In this document: one piece after another, positions 30,199 through 40,327 of the stretch
How the letters are laid out: every line of letters starts with the position of its first letter
Numbering within the stretch: the first letter of the stretch is position 1
NCBI GenBank assembly: GCA_956465555.1
Contig: OY101125.1
Location: 684,501-748,500, forward strand
Direction of reading: 5' to 3'
Origin: Nitzschia sp. pyKryTriq1
Lineage: Eukaryota > Bacillariophyta > Bacillariophyceae > Bacillariales > Bacillariaceae
Length of the DNA: 64,000 nt
The notes under the pieces: generated by a model
Seen by the model: the letters and a program-made list of their open reading frames with translations, nothing else
Told to the model about the DNA's origin: nothing
Databases searched by the model: none
Made by a program: the position numbers and the translations under genes

Positions 30199-30945
30199 TC
30201 ATTTGCTTCCAAAAAGCTGCTGAGCTGCCTTGCCAGCAAGATAGGATGCCGCGTTTAACCAAGGATTGACGGGTTTTTCGTCTTCTTTAGACGCTTCAGC
30301 TCTCATTCTGTCTCGCACATCAACAAGTTCCAAGGTAGACGACTTTTTTGCTGGTTTGCTTAAATTTTCAATCTTTGCTGGGGTAAAGGTTTCAACTTTC
30401 CTTTCAGACGCTTCAGATGATCGATCCACATTCCCTGCATTCACTTCAAGGGTTTCCGCCTCACTCTCCTTAAATACCGAAGCACTGGGAAATTCCACAG
30501 TCGACGCAACAACTGAGACTGGTTTGGTAGCTGGTTCATTCTTCTCGCTAACAATAGTATCAGACAGTTCCAATTCCATTAGAGTTTCCTGAAGCCCCGT
30601 CACGAGTGCACTTGTTCCATCTTCGAAATCAATTGCCACCATGGCCCCACCGCCGCAGGCACCCAGACAGGGTGCCTCGTCCACTGTGTACGGCAAGTTT
30701 CGCGCCTGCAATTCAGCCAAGATTTCAAGTCCACCAGGCCCATCATCCTGACAACAGCATAGTTCCGCCGTACAAACACTCACATAGGAGGCTCGAGAAG
30801 TGGCGAACAATTGCGATGATGAGGATGGTTCCTCCCTGTGGTCTCGAAGAAGTGTACCACCGCTGGCACTGTTGATCGCAAAGCCTCTGGTATGGCCGAA
30901 ATAATTAGCAAATCCGACCCCAAGAAGCGTTGGTCCTAATTTCAT
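30199..30945 (-). CDS. Plastid thioredoxin-like [2Fe-2S] ferredoxin (248 aa)
   Basis: The N-terminus has a hydrophobic start and 'TRGFAINSAS', a possible plastid cleavage site, though the signal peptide is weaker than in the ABC transporter. Residues about 54-125 are a thioredoxin-like [2Fe-2S] domain: 'VSVCTAELCCCQDDGPGG' then 'EAPCLGACGGGAMVAIDF'. C58, one of C63-C65, C93 and C97 are the likely cluster ligands, as in NuoE-like and Aquifex-type ferredoxins. Downstream is about 120 residues of Glu/Ser/Lys-rich linker and a short conserved-looking end 'VNPWLNAASYLAGKAAQQLF'. Electron transfer or Fe-S sensing in the plastid is the inferred role. It shares the 423-bp spacer with the divergent gene at 31369. 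Confidence 0.72.
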   Translation of the reverse strand: MKLGPTLLGVGFANYFGHTRGFAINSASGGTLLRDHREEPSSSSQLFATSRASYVSVCTAELCCCQDDGPGGLEILAELQARNLPYTVDEAPCLGACGGGAMVAIDFEDGTSALVTGLQETLMELELSDTIVSEKNEPATKPVSVVASTVEFPSASVFKESEAETLEVNAGNVDRSSEASERKVETFTPAKIENLSKPAKKSSTLELVDVRDRMRAEASKEDEKPVNPWLNAASYLAGKAAQQLFGSK

Positions 30946-31368
30946 AATGATGTATTCTCAACTGGATAATAGAAAAGGAAAACAACCGAAAGCTTCAGAA
31001 GGAAACGAAACGTTGAGTATTGAGGCCAGATGACAGAGGCCAGGGTCAAATACTGTATTGTCATCGTTGTGATGACCGTGAATCATCAGTGACGGATGTG
31101 ATGGATTTTGCGACTTTTTGCGACTTTTTCGACTTTTTCATCTGGCGAGACGCGCATACGTCATAGGCGAACGAATTCGAATCCCGAGAGGGATTGAATA
31201 TTCCTCATCGTTCCTCGCGTGCCGCATCTCGCCATCGCACCCATCAACCAACATCGTCACCCACCATCCATTATTATTTTCCATTGCAACCGCAAAGAGG
31301 ACAATGAAAAGAATTGAAACGACGCACTATCATAATGGGGCGCTATAAGAAGTAATAATGTATTCAGG
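30946..31368. promoter_or_regulatory. Divergent intergenic region
   Basis: The 423 bp separate the start codons of the ferredoxin-like gene (-) and the RluA-N-like gene (+). A run of 'gcgactttttgcgacttttt cgactttttc' units lies at about 31108-31140; no other element recognised. Confidence 0.45.
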
Positions 31369-32301
31369 ATGATGCTGATGATCCTGCTGAATGCACTCGT
31401 AGTGATACACATCATGCCGACAACCAGCTTGGCCATGACAGCCTACGGGTATTGCATTCGATGTCAAGAGCAGCATTCGATCCCAACGACAGCCGCGGCG
31501 AAACGACACGCCCAGACGCTACGAGAGACCCTCGAGTCGACGGGCCGTCTGGACTTTGAAAGAAATACTGATGATAATGTTGGCGATCCGCTGCTCGACG
31601 TGTCGTGCCTTTACAACTGTCGAGGGAAAATGTTTGGTGTATTGGTGGCAGAGGACCAGCAGGGTAACGAGGTAGTTTTGAAAGCCTTTGCCGGGAAGAT
31701 ACGATCCTACGGTTGGAAATTGGACGGATGGGTCGACCCCATTGTGGTACCCGAAGAGATACCTCGGTTTGTGGAACTACGGGACGAGGTCTCCCGTGTG
31801 ACTTTTGAGATGGAAAAATGCTTTGCTGCTGCTGCTGCTGCTTCGACACACAATGATGATGCTATTGAGATGGAACAATGGAAGCGCCTCAAGAGTGAGC
31901 GATCATCAATGTCTCGCGAAGCACTTGAGGTTCTACGAGAAGAACAGTGGGTTGGAAATTTCCGTGGCGAAACATCCTCCTTGTCCAAAATTTTCCTTCA
32001 TGACGAAGAACTTGGTGTTCGCCGGACGAAAAATCAAATGCCTGCACCTGGTGGTGGAGGAGGTGACAAAGCGAAGATGCGACCCCGCCAAATGCCCGTT
32101 GGAGTGGGAGAGTGTTGTGCAACAAAGCTCGTGCAAGCTGCGTCGGAAAGGAATCTCAAACCAACTGGAATTGCCGAGTTTTTCGTTGGGCACAGCAAGA
32201 ACCGTCGTGTGGACGATGGGATATTCTATGACTCTTGCGCTGAGAGGTGTCAAAAGGTTTTGGGGTTTATGCTCTGTGGATTGCCACCAGTTTTGTCCTG
32301 A
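31369..32301 (+). CDS. Stand-alone RluA-associated N-terminal domain protein (310 aa)
   Basis: Single exon with a hydrophobic start ('MMLMILLNALVVIHIMPTTS'), suggesting a signal or organelle leader. From memory, 'GKMFGVLVAEDQQGNEVVLK' and the terminal part 'GECCATKLVQAASERNLKPT', 'GIAEFFVGHSKNRR', 'GIFYDSCAERCQKVLGFML' resemble the long region that precedes the pseudouridine synthase domain in certain bacterial RluA-family proteins. There the pattern is GD[CA]C.PKLL...GL.P...AEFWWG...FYPAC..KC..IL..ML. The Cys/Glu/CxxxC spacing recalls zinc ligands of deaminase-like folds, which is only a suggestion. No pseudouridine synthase domain follows in any frame. A 186-codon ORF in another frame (31805-32365) is a shadow. 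Confidence 0.6.
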   Translation: MMLMILLNALVVIHIMPTTSLAMTAYGYCIRCQEQHSIPTTAAAKRHAQTLRETLESTGRLDFERNTDDNVGDPLLDVSCLYNCRGKMFGVLVAEDQQGNEVVLKAFAGKIRSYGWKLDGWVDPIVVPEEIPRFVELRDEVSRVTFEMEKCFAAAAAASTHNDDAIEMEQWKRLKSERSSMSREALEVLREEQWVGNFRGETSSLSKIFLHDEELGVRRTKNQMPAPGGGGGDKAKMRPRQMPVGVGECCATKLVQAASERNLKPTGIAEFFVGHSKNRRVDDGIFYDSCAERCQKVLGFMLCGLPPVLS

Positions 32302-32918
32302 TGTGATGCCGATACGTGGCAAGACGAGTAAGCTACGAGCTTTTCCACGCGCATTCGGGCAGTAGGGAGAGGAGTCAGTCTCCCCTCCCCCCCCCGCCCC
32401 GTTCCGCCAAACCCTACCGGTACTACCATACCTACTCCGGATTGTTTTTCACGACAATACTCTTGAGGAAAGCTACTGAGCCCCATATGACTGGAACCTG
32501 GATGGCATCTGAAAGGTATAGTATGATATGCATTTTTGGAGGAGTCAGTCAAACGCGCTGTCCTGTGCGCGTGATGGTGATGGCTCGTCTGTATGGCGAC
32601 CGGAAAGTGTTCGCCTGGCGCGCGCGGGTTGAAGCGATCTTGCGATGGATCTTATTGGTCCGTCGCAGATGTCTACGAGTTCGCCGTAGGATTTCACTCT
32701 AAGATACCCGGAACCGAGCCGGCATCGCCCAAATGTTTGCAAATCGACTGAAATAATAATATATAATTCTTCGTTCTGCCCACCGACACATTGCCCATGG
32801 CGACAACGAATTCTCGTCTATTCGTAGTTTTCTTCGAAACGCGATTCTCGGAACATTTCACAATACTTCATTAATAGCAGCAGTACCGTGCCACAGCACC
32901 ATAGTTCATTGCTCGTAG
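32302..32918. other. Spacer, nothing recognised
   Basis: About 620 bp between two plus-strand genes. A C-rich run is at about 32387-32400. Short ORFs lack domain content. Confidence 0.5.
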
Positions 32919-33610
32919 ATGAAAATGGAGAAGTATCGGCTAGTTCAAGAGCACAAGGGAGACGGCGATGAGTTCCTTGAACCAAGCACGAATTGTGAGG
33001 TTAGGATAACGCAGCAAGGCAAGTCCCATCCATCGTTGCCTTCTCATTTTCATATATGTTATTCATACTCCGACTTCTCACGACATTTTCCTCTTGCTCC
33101 ATTACGACCCTTTTACTGACGACCTTTCACGTTCCGAGACAATAGGAAAGCCGAGGAACTACATTTCCTACGCAATGGGTCTGTTCGTGAGTGATAAGGG
33201 TTTGTCGTTTTGAAGGTTGCAGCTGGTTGTCGTGATGAAGCTAATCCCTTCTTCGCTCTTCCCTTTGAATCCTACAGGCCGACGGCTCAGACACGATCGT
33301 TCTCAAGGCGATGGGGCGAGCGATCAACAAAGCCGTCACCATCGCAGAGATTCTCAAGCGCAAGATGCCTTTGCATCAAGTTAACTCTTTGAATAGCGTG
33401 GAGATGATTGATGTGTTCGAACCCTTAGAGGAAGGATTGGATACAGTCACTTCACGCAGGTACGTCTCCTGTATGAAGATCACCCTGTCGAAGACCAAGG
33501 ATGGTGTTGATCCAAATGACATTGGGTACCAACCACCACTGGCCAACGTTGAAATGCACCCAGGCGACTTTCATCCATTACGAGAAGCAGCATTGATTGC
33601 ATCTTCATAA
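32919..33610 (+). CDS. Alba-domain DNA/RNA-binding protein (157 aa)
   Basis: Three exons: 32919-33018, 33146-33186 and 33278-33610. Intron 1 (33019-33145) starts with GC (gcaagt) and ends AG; only this border keeps 'VRITQQGKPRNYISYAMGLF' in frame. Intron 2 (33187-33277) is GT-AG, phase 0. The Alba core is clear: 'GKPRNYISYAMGLF', 'TIVLKAMGRAINKAVTIAEI', 'LKRKMPLHQVNSLNSVEMID', 'FEPLEEGLDTVTSRRYVSCM', then 'KITLSK'. Eukaryotic Alba proteins bind RNA or chromatin and include RNase P/MRP relatives and translational regulators. The short C-terminal tail lacks RGG repeats. A second ATG six bases downstream (32925) is an alternative start. Confidence 0.86.
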
Positions 33611-34047
33611 GTCCCAAGAATGGGTTGTTGCTCCGTTCTCCCGGAACGAAACTCCCTTGGATTGATTGATGATTCTGGTGATGGGTTCTTTCTCTCTAGA
33701 GTAGATTACCTGGTACTCTATCCTCTATCTGCGATTAGATTGTAGCATTTCGGGCCTATAATAGTACTTTCTTTCAACATCATCTTCATCTCCTCCGACT
33801 TTTACTGAGACCCCCCCGATCGCATCGTTTTGCACCCTCCGAGCGACCTCCAAGTGTAGCTTCGTCACTTTTTCGGCCGCAATCGCGCCTGGGAGGAGTC
33901 GCCTAATACCGGTACGGCATGGATGTTGACACACCGTAACATCATCATAAACAATCGGCAAAAGAACAGAGTTCAGAAAGGTTGGAATTTGCATGAGCCA
34001 CTGAACACACATACTAATTGAGAGAGCGTTAGATCAAAGAAGGCGCA
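33611..34047. other. Spacer, nothing recognised
   Basis: About 440 bp between the Alba gene and the SAC phosphatase gene, same strand. A 95-codon antisense ORF has no recognisable content. Confidence 0.5.
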
Positions 34048-37000
34048 ATGAATATTTCCAAAACGGGGTTGACAATGAGAGTCATCGGAGGTCTCGTGGC
34101 GCTGCTTCTGGCTCAATCATTGCATCTCGGCATCGGCGCCCCGACATCAACTGGCTTATCCGGCTTTGGAGCCCGTTCACTGAAGAAGACAATTTTCCCC
34201 GTTAATAATAATATTACTTCCAAAACACCAACCATGCCGTTATCTACGCCTCAAACCATTGCAAACGCGATTTTTTCGCCAGAACTACAGCTTGACACGG
34301 ATCGGCCAAAGTTATGGGTCAAGCGTTCAAGAGATCCAGATATTTTATGGTTCCAGATGAGAGACAGCGACGAAAATGCAATCAAGACTTTGCGGATAAG
34401 CGTCGTTGATCCATCAGGAGAGTGGGAAGTACAGGAAGGGGGGCAGCAGCATTCGTCGTCGTCGACGGGCGGCGAAGAGGAGTGGATTGCTATCGAAGGC
34501 ATATATGGTTTCTACAGGTTACCATCGGGGATAATGTGGATCTTGGTAACCAAAACCAAACCTGTGTATACCGCCCCGTCTCTAATGATGGGAGATGAGA
34601 AAGCCATGATGACTCATTCTACTACTCCTTGGTGGCAGATTCGTCGAGTCTCCAATTTCGAGCTGGTGCATCTCAGTAGTCCCGATCGGATGTTGTCCAC
34701 CGCTCATTTGAAAGAGGAAGTACGGCAACTTCGTCTACTCCGACAATCTTTGAAGGAGCACGAATTTTACTTTGTTCCTGCATCCGAAAGTAGTATTGTA
34801 AAAGACATGACGTGCAATCTCCAGGACTCTTTCGAAACGCACTTCGACGTAAACCCAGATGATAGTACCACAACTTCATGGTGGGACTCATCGGAGCATC
34901 GACCGGATCCGCGTTTCTTTTGGAATCAACCAGCTGTAGAACCGATATTACAACGATACGAGTCGTTGTCGTCGTCGTCAGAGAGCCCGACGAGTGTCAA
35001 ATCGCTTCTATCCAATCTTCTCGAGCACATTGTCCCTCTGACTTCGGCGTTTGTCGGAGTCCAATCTAACGTGACCGATAGTAAAACAGGTTTGAGCTAT
35101 GATCAACTCTTGATCAGTCGACGGAGTCGTTTTCGAGCTGGCACTCGATTTACGCGGCGTGGGGCAGACGGTTTTGGAGCGGTGGCTAATTTTGCAGAGA
35201 CGGAACAAGTCTGTCTGATGACCACCCTTAATGGAACAGCGGTGCAACATGTGATGAGTCATCTTCAAACCCGGGGTTCTGTTCCATTGCGTTGGTCAAG
35301 CCCAGCAGATGTCAAGACCTATCGGCCACGAGTACGAATCGGTACCGATCCCCTGGCTCAAGCTCGGGCACTTCGACTGCATCTGTTGGAACAATTTTCG
35401 TATTATGTGTCGGCCGAAGACGAGGGACGGCGGCGACTCATCACCAGGGACTCCAATTCATCATCATCATCAAGTAGTGGTGTTGCAAAACTGATTTTTG
35501 TAAACCTCATTGACAAGCACAAGGACCAAGGCAGATTGGGGAGAGCCTTCGATGCCGTCTTGAGAGCTGTCATGGATGTCTATGCAATTGAAAAAGAGGC
35601 CAAGAAAGAGCCTCCACCCCCTCGGCTGTATGATCTACATTCCAGTCCCATATCAGAGGAAAAGGATGACAATAAGAATCGTGAGAAAGAGATGTTAGGA
35701 GACCCGAAGGCTGTCGAGCATGTGTGGTTTGACTTTCATGCAGAAGTCAAAGACGGAAGGTGGGATCGCCTGACTGGTCTCTTGAAGGATTTGCAGCCTG
35801 CCTTGATCGACCATGGCTACTTTTTGGCGAACGCACCCGACTCGAACCACCCATACTGGAACATCCGCCAAACACAAAATGCCATTATCCGCACCAATTG
35901 TATGGACTGCTTGGATCGCACCAATGTAGTGCAGAGTCTTTTTGGCAGATATGTACTTTTCCATCAGCTTTTGGACGTTGCGAGGGATACGGAATCATCC
36001 TCCGACAACAACAACGCCAAGGCCACCTGGGATTCGCACTCTTCCACTTACAACAAAAATCCAACGGCAATTCCATGGGCTGCAGGGGAAACTTCCCATC
36101 GATTACTTTGGGCCGACAATGCTGATGCTATTTCACGGCTGTATGCTGGTACGGCAGCATTGAAGGGAGACTTTACTCGAACAGGAAAACGGACCAAACG
36201 AGGAGCTCTGGACGACGGAATGAATTCGTTACAGCGGTACTACCTCAACAACTTTTTGGATGCCGATCGCCAAGAAGGCATAGATCTACTGGTCGGCTAC
36301 ACTAGTTTTACCAATGTCGATGATGACATCGATATAGATATCGATATTATTGTTGAGCCTAACAACGATGAGGGCAGCACAATAACGTTGAGCGACGATA
36401 TGGCCTACATTTCCATCAAGAAGGCTGCTAGGGAGAATTTCTTTGGTAAGATGATTGGACGTCTCGAGGACCAAGAGAAAGCAAAATTACAAGAAGAGCT
36501 CATCGGCGTCGTGAGTGGAGGCGAAACAGTACTGGCAACGTCATCATCCTCACAGACGACGGAGGCCATTGATTTGCGATGGCTGCCTGGCGATCTGCAC
36601 AGTCATATGATTAGCAACGCCGATCAGTTGTTGGGGGAGAGCACCAAGCCTTCCTCCAATAACGATGACGATGATGATATCATGGCTTTTGAGTTCTCTT
36701 CTGCCAAAGCGCTTGCCTCCATGGATCGACGATCCGCCTCCGATGCGCCCTGGTGGGCAGACTTGGCAGACGATGATGATTCTTTGGGCAGTGGCATGGA
36801 AGAGGATTTTGACGGAAACGGGGGACTCACGTCCAGTAGCATTGAAGAAGAGAGCGACAGTGAAGACGAAGAGGTGGACGATGTGGGCCTTATCGCCTTG
36901 CCGGAATACCAACGTCTTCCCCCACTGGAAAGGTCGCAAATTCTAGGAATCCTCGTGGTTGGCTTACGAGCACCCATGGGAATGGCCACGGCGGTCGTCA

Positions 37001-37062
37001 CTCTTCTTGCTCTTATTTTTCTACCTGCAGTCGTTCAGCATGACTTTCTAAATAGAAGATAG
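34048..37062 (+). CDS. SAC-domain phosphoinositide phosphatase (Sac1-like, 1004 aa)
   Basis: Single exon. A hydrophobic N-terminus (about residues 10-30) could be a signal or anchor. The SAC domain spans about residues 200-730, with the catalytic CX5R as 'RTNCMDCLDRTNVVQSLFGR' (C618 and R624) and upstream 'RRSRFRAGTRFTRRGADGFG' plus 'ANFAETEQV', all classical Sac motifs. The C-terminus carries an acidic stretch and one TM (about 975-997, 'MGMATAVVTLLALIFLPAVV') with a short basic end. It should dephosphorylate PI4P and related phosphoinositides on ER/Golgi membranes. Poly-Ser and acidic insertions make it longer than the usual Sac1 (about 600 residues). It lies 548 bp upstream of the Sec23-like gene on the same strand. 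Confidence 0.92.
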   Translation: MNISKTGLTMRVIGGLVALLLAQSLHLGIGAPTSTGLSGFGARSLKKTIFPVNNNITSKTPTMPLSTPQTIANAIFSPELQLDTDRPKLWVKRSRDPDILWFQMRDSDENAIKTLRISVVDPSGEWEVQEGGQQHSSSSTGGEEEWIAIEGIYGFYRLPSGIMWILVTKTKPVYTAPSLMMGDEKAMMTHSTTPWWQIRRVSNFELVHLSSPDRMLSTAHLKEEVRQLRLLRQSLKEHEFYFVPASESSIVKDMTCNLQDSFETHFDVNPDDSTTTSWWDSSEHRPDPRFFWNQPAVEPILQRYESLSSSSESPTSVKSLLSNLLEHIVPLTSAFVGVQSNVTDSKTGLSYDQLLISRRSRFRAGTRFTRRGADGFGAVANFAETEQVCLMTTLNGTAVQHVMSHLQTRGSVPLRWSSPADVKTYRPRVRIGTDPLAQARALRLHLLEQFSYYVSAEDEGRRRLITRDSNSSSSSSSGVAKLIFVNLIDKHKDQGRLGRAFDAVLRAVMDVYAIEKEAKKEPPPPRLYDLHSSPISEEKDDNKNREKEMLGDPKAVEHVWFDFHAEVKDGRWDRLTGLLKDLQPALIDHGYFLANAPDSNHPYWNIRQTQNAIIRTNCMDCLDRTNVVQSLFGRYVLFHQLLDVARDTESSSDNNNAKATWDSHSSTYNKNPTAIPWAAGETSHRLLWADNADAISRLYAGTAALKGDFTRTGKRTKRGALDDGMNSLQRYYLNNFLDADRQEGIDLLVGYTSFTNVDDDIDIDIDIIVEPNNDEGSTITLSDDMAYISIKKAARENFFGKMIGRLEDQEKAKLQEELIGVVSGGETVLATSSSSQTTEAIDLRWLPGDLHSHMISNADQLLGESTKPSSNNDDDDDIMAFEFSSAKALASMDRRSASDAPWWADLADDDDSLGSGMEEDFDGNGGLTSSSIEEESDSEDEEVDDVGLIALPEYQRLPPLERSQILGILVVGLRAPMGMATAVVTLLALIFLPAVVQHDFLNRR

Positions 37063-37609
37063 GTAGTAGGGGCTTGCTGCTACTAATAATTAAGTGTGAT
37101 GGACGACTATTCGTTATCTACGGTATCGCAGAAATGTAAAACATAAAGCCAAGAGGAGTAGTAGTCGTCCATAGAGTAGAGAGTGGACTCCCCTGATTTG
37201 TGGGTACTGGTTGTACTGCTAGGAAAGAAGAATCCATCAAGGCCGATCCAGCACGTACTGTACCGTAATCTTTGACTCATATGATTCATTTCAGTCATGG
37301 ATAATTTCGCCCCTTCTTCTTCCACTTGCTTTCCCCCCAAAAAATCTGCCGATGAGAGGCTCGGGAACGGGAGTGCCGCCATGGCGGCGCGGTGGACGCC
37401 GTGTTTTTGTTTCCAACGCCAATGAACCACATTATCTGTATGGTATTTGTGTTGATCAACTTGCTTGAGCTATTGCACAAGCAGTACATAGTCGTAGTAC
37501 CAGGTACCTCGAAGCGACACGAGCAGTGTGAGATCTACGGCTTGTCCCTCCTCTCCATCCATCCATCGATATATCTTAAAAATCTGATCCACCAGGAGAG
37601 CTTCATATC
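37063..37609. other. Spacer, nothing recognised
   Basis: About 550 bp between the SAC phosphatase and Sec23-like genes, both on plus. Short ORFs on both strands lack content. Confidence 0.5.
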
Positions 37610-40327
37610 ATGCCAACGATTCGCCCAGTCACGAGGAAACTCCCCGATTCCAAAGAGTTGTGGGATGATACCAATCTGCCCATGTGTGTCGTGGTGACTC
37701 CGGGAGCGGCCGTCGTGGATTCCAAATCCAAATCCTCTGAATCTGCACCATTATCGCTGTCCAGTCTTCCCAAGTGCTTGCATTGCGGAGCTCCTCACGC
37801 GACACGGCAAACTCATTTTCGTCCGCTCCATGATCCCGTCTTGGTGTGCTACTTGTGTGGCAAAACCTCCTCGACACTTTTGGAAGATCAGCAAGACGCG
37901 CGTGGGGAATTGGAAGTCTTGGAGTCAGGCACGTATGATCGATTTGCGGCGGCAGCCGACGGAGAAGTCGTAGTGGACCTTCCCTTGTTTTCCTCGTCTC
38001 AGCACCATGCCGCTGGTATCCCCAAGTTGCTCAGCAAGGCATGTCCGCCCGTATGGTGGATTGTGTTGGATGCTAGTCAATCGGCAAGATCGTACTGGAC
38101 GACGGTGGGATCCATCTTGGAACGTATGGAAATTCCGGAGCATGTGCATGTCGGAATTGTATCGGCGAGTACGACGCAATTGTCGAGCTGGGATTTGACG
38201 AGTGACTTGCCCCATGTCTGCCATTACCCCTATTCGGCATCTCAAATGCAATTGTGTCTAGTTCCTGCCGATGCCTTGTATAAATCCAATATCCAAACGG
38301 CCATTCGAGCCATCGCGGATTTGCAACCTGGAACCTTGTCGTCGTTGGGAAGTGGTAGTGCTTTGGAACAAGAGAAGGATGACAAAACCGACGAGATGAA
38401 TGCTGGTTTGGGTATGGCCTTGGGATCGGTACTCGAAGTCATTTTGGAGTTTATGGAATCCGCAACACATCCCGGAGATGATCCGGATGAAGAGGAGGAT
38501 GGTGGTGGAAATCCGCAAGATAATGATGATGACCAAGTATCTCTTCGCTATGCCGGTGGAAAGATTTTGTGTCTCTTGGCAAATCCTCCCTTGGAAGTTG
38601 CTTCCAAACTGTTGGAGAGTCAGCCTCCGTACGGTAGTGGAGGTGTGGCTGGGTCGTGCAGTGATCCCATGGAGGATAAATGGCTTTCTAGCCATGACAA
38701 GCCCGAGAAAGAACCCACCGATTGGACTCCTTCCAACCTCGAAGAGTATGTGGAGCCTTTGGAACCGGAAGATCTCTTTCACTCGATCGGTACCAAATGT
38801 GCAACTAGCGCCTTGGGTGTCGATTTGGTGATAATCGTTCCGGAAGAAGTGGAACCCAAAAAGGAAGAGTTCGCATTGGAAATTCGGCCCTTTTATGGAT
38901 TGCCCCTATTGAGTATCTTGGCGGATGCCAGTGGAGCACCGGGTCCGGTCATGTTCGGAACAGCGGATGCGGGCTCTATCAAAGCCTTGAAAAAACAATT
39001 GTTGGCCCGCACCCCCTGGCAACCTGGTATGATCTTTGGAGCTCACTTGCGATCTAGGATTACTCCTGGCTTCGAGTTGGAAGATTCCCCCATTGAACCG
39101 GTCGGTCGTGCCAAGCTCCAGCTAGCACCATTTCTGTCGTCGGGAGGGTTGGCGGGACCGGCCATCATGGCCGATAAGGGATTGTGGTTGATGGGATCGT
39201 GTGATTCTCACACATCCGTTGTGTTGGATTATCAAGTCACTACACCCGACATGGTTGTCACGGCCGATGGATTGGGGCGAGTCTCCTTGAAGCCGGTCTT
39301 GCAGATTTGTGTGGCCTATACGTGTGTCGAAAAGGACAAGAAATCAGGCCAATACTATACCGTCCGCAAACTCAAGATCTCCAGCATGCCCTTGCCATTG
39401 ACAAGCGATTCAGAGCCTTTGTATGACGCTGTGGACCCCGAGGCGTTAGCGGTCGTGTTGTATCAGAAACTCGTGCTGAACGCTGTGCAAGAAGGCTTTG
39501 TAGCCGCACAGGAAACCGCTGAAATGTGGCTCAAGTCTTTGCTGGTATGCGTCTATCAGTCCGCGCAGGTCGAACAAGCCAAAATTGAAGAACTCTTGGA
39601 ACAAAGTGGCGGCAATCGTCGACTCATGGCGGAAGCCGAAATGGGACAGGAAACGTCCCAGTTGGTGGCCAGCGAACGGTTGTTGGACATCCGTGGAGGC
39701 GACCTGTCGGTCGAAGATGTTCTTTTGGGACAAGGACATGTCAAGATCGCAGTCATGCCGCTGATTGTATTTTCTCTGATGCAATGCGACGCCCTTCGAC
39801 CTACCATGGGATCCTTTACTCCCTCGATGGATGCTCGCTGTGCGGCCTTGACACAGATGGCCTCCATGACTCCGTCTAGTCTCAGCAAATGCATTGCCCC
39901 CTCGCTGCAATTGTGGTCCACCTTGAAGGATGAAATCTTGATGGAATCAATCGATTTGAATCAACCGGCCATTGAAGATGCTTTGAAGGAATGCAAGGCT
40001 GCCGACGCAGTCTTTTTATTGGATTCGCCCCAACAAATTCTTGTATATCGCGCCGACCAAGGCCCTTTTGCGTCCAGAACCTCCTCGTCGTCCACCCTCT
40101 CGAAATCGGCACTAGCTCTGGGACCGCGCCTCGAGTCTGCCATTAAAGTCGCAGCCAAGGCCTACCGAACGGAACCTCCTATTCGCTACGAATTGAAAGC
40201 CCAGCCTTTTTCGAAAGAGGCAAACATGGCATTTCAGAATTTGTTGGTAGAAGATTGTCCGACCTACGGTGGCATGCAAGATTATGCGGAGTGGAAATCG
40301 GAGATTGCCAATCAGGTGCATGAGTAA
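37610..40327 (+). CDS. Sec23/Sec24-family COPII coat protein, Sec23-like (905 aa)
   Basis: Single exon. The N-terminal beta strand region ('NLPMCVVVTPGAAVV') is followed by a zinc finger with C56, C59 ('CLHCG'), C80 and C83 ('CYLCG'). A von Willebrand A-type trunk starts near residue 143 ('PPVWWIVLDASQS'). The middle holds long acidic/Asn-rich inserts. The C-terminal half has the beta-sandwich/helical part ('TPWQPGMIFGAHLRSRITPG', 'GLWLMGSCDSHTSVVLDYQV') and a probable gelsolin-like end ('ADAVFLLDSPQQILVYRADQ'). The order of domains fits Sec23/Sec24, the inner COPII coat that buds vesicles from the ER. The divergent sequence makes a choice between canonical Sec23 and a Sec23-like paralogue uncertain; the Arg finger of Sec23 could not be located. 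Confidence 0.72.
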   Translation: MPTIRPVTRKLPDSKELWDDTNLPMCVVVTPGAAVVDSKSKSSESAPLSLSSLPKCLHCGAPHATRQTHFRPLHDPVLVCYLCGKTSSTLLEDQQDARGELEVLESGTYDRFAAAADGEVVVDLPLFSSSQHHAAGIPKLLSKACPPVWWIVLDASQSARSYWTTVGSILERMEIPEHVHVGIVSASTTQLSSWDLTSDLPHVCHYPYSASQMQLCLVPADALYKSNIQTAIRAIADLQPGTLSSLGSGSALEQEKDDKTDEMNAGLGMALGSVLEVILEFMESATHPGDDPDEEEDGGGNPQDNDDDQVSLRYAGGKILCLLANPPLEVASKLLESQPPYGSGGVAGSCSDPMEDKWLSSHDKPEKEPTDWTPSNLEEYVEPLEPEDLFHSIGTKCATSALGVDLVIIVPEEVEPKKEEFALEIRPFYGLPLLSILADASGAPGPVMFGTADAGSIKALKKQLLARTPWQPGMIFGAHLRSRITPGFELEDSPIEPVGRAKLQLAPFLSSGGLAGPAIMADKGLWLMGSCDSHTSVVLDYQVTTPDMVVTADGLGRVSLKPVLQICVAYTCVEKDKKSGQYYTVRKLKISSMPLPLTSDSEPLYDAVDPEALAVVLYQKLVLNAVQEGFVAAQETAEMWLKSLLVCVYQSAQVEQAKIEELLEQSGGNRRLMAEAEMGQETSQLVASERLLDIRGGDLSVEDVLLGQGHVKIAVMPLIVFSLMQCDALRPTMGSFTPSMDARCAALTQMASMTPSSLSKCIAPSLQLWSTLKDEILMESIDLNQPAIEDALKECKAADAVFLLDSPQQILVYRADQGPFASRTSSSSTLSKSALALGPRLESAIKVAAKAYRTEPPIRYELKAQPFSKEANMAFQNLLVEDCPTYGGMQDYAEWKSEIANQVHE

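Noticed and set aside
31150-31200. tRNA-like T-arm sequence near 'attcgaatcccgaga'
   Set aside because: No acceptor stem, D-arm or anticodon arm could be folded around it.
31805-32365. 186-codon ORF overlapping the RluA-N-like gene
   Set aside because: Shadow frame; the motif-bearing frame is 31369-32301.
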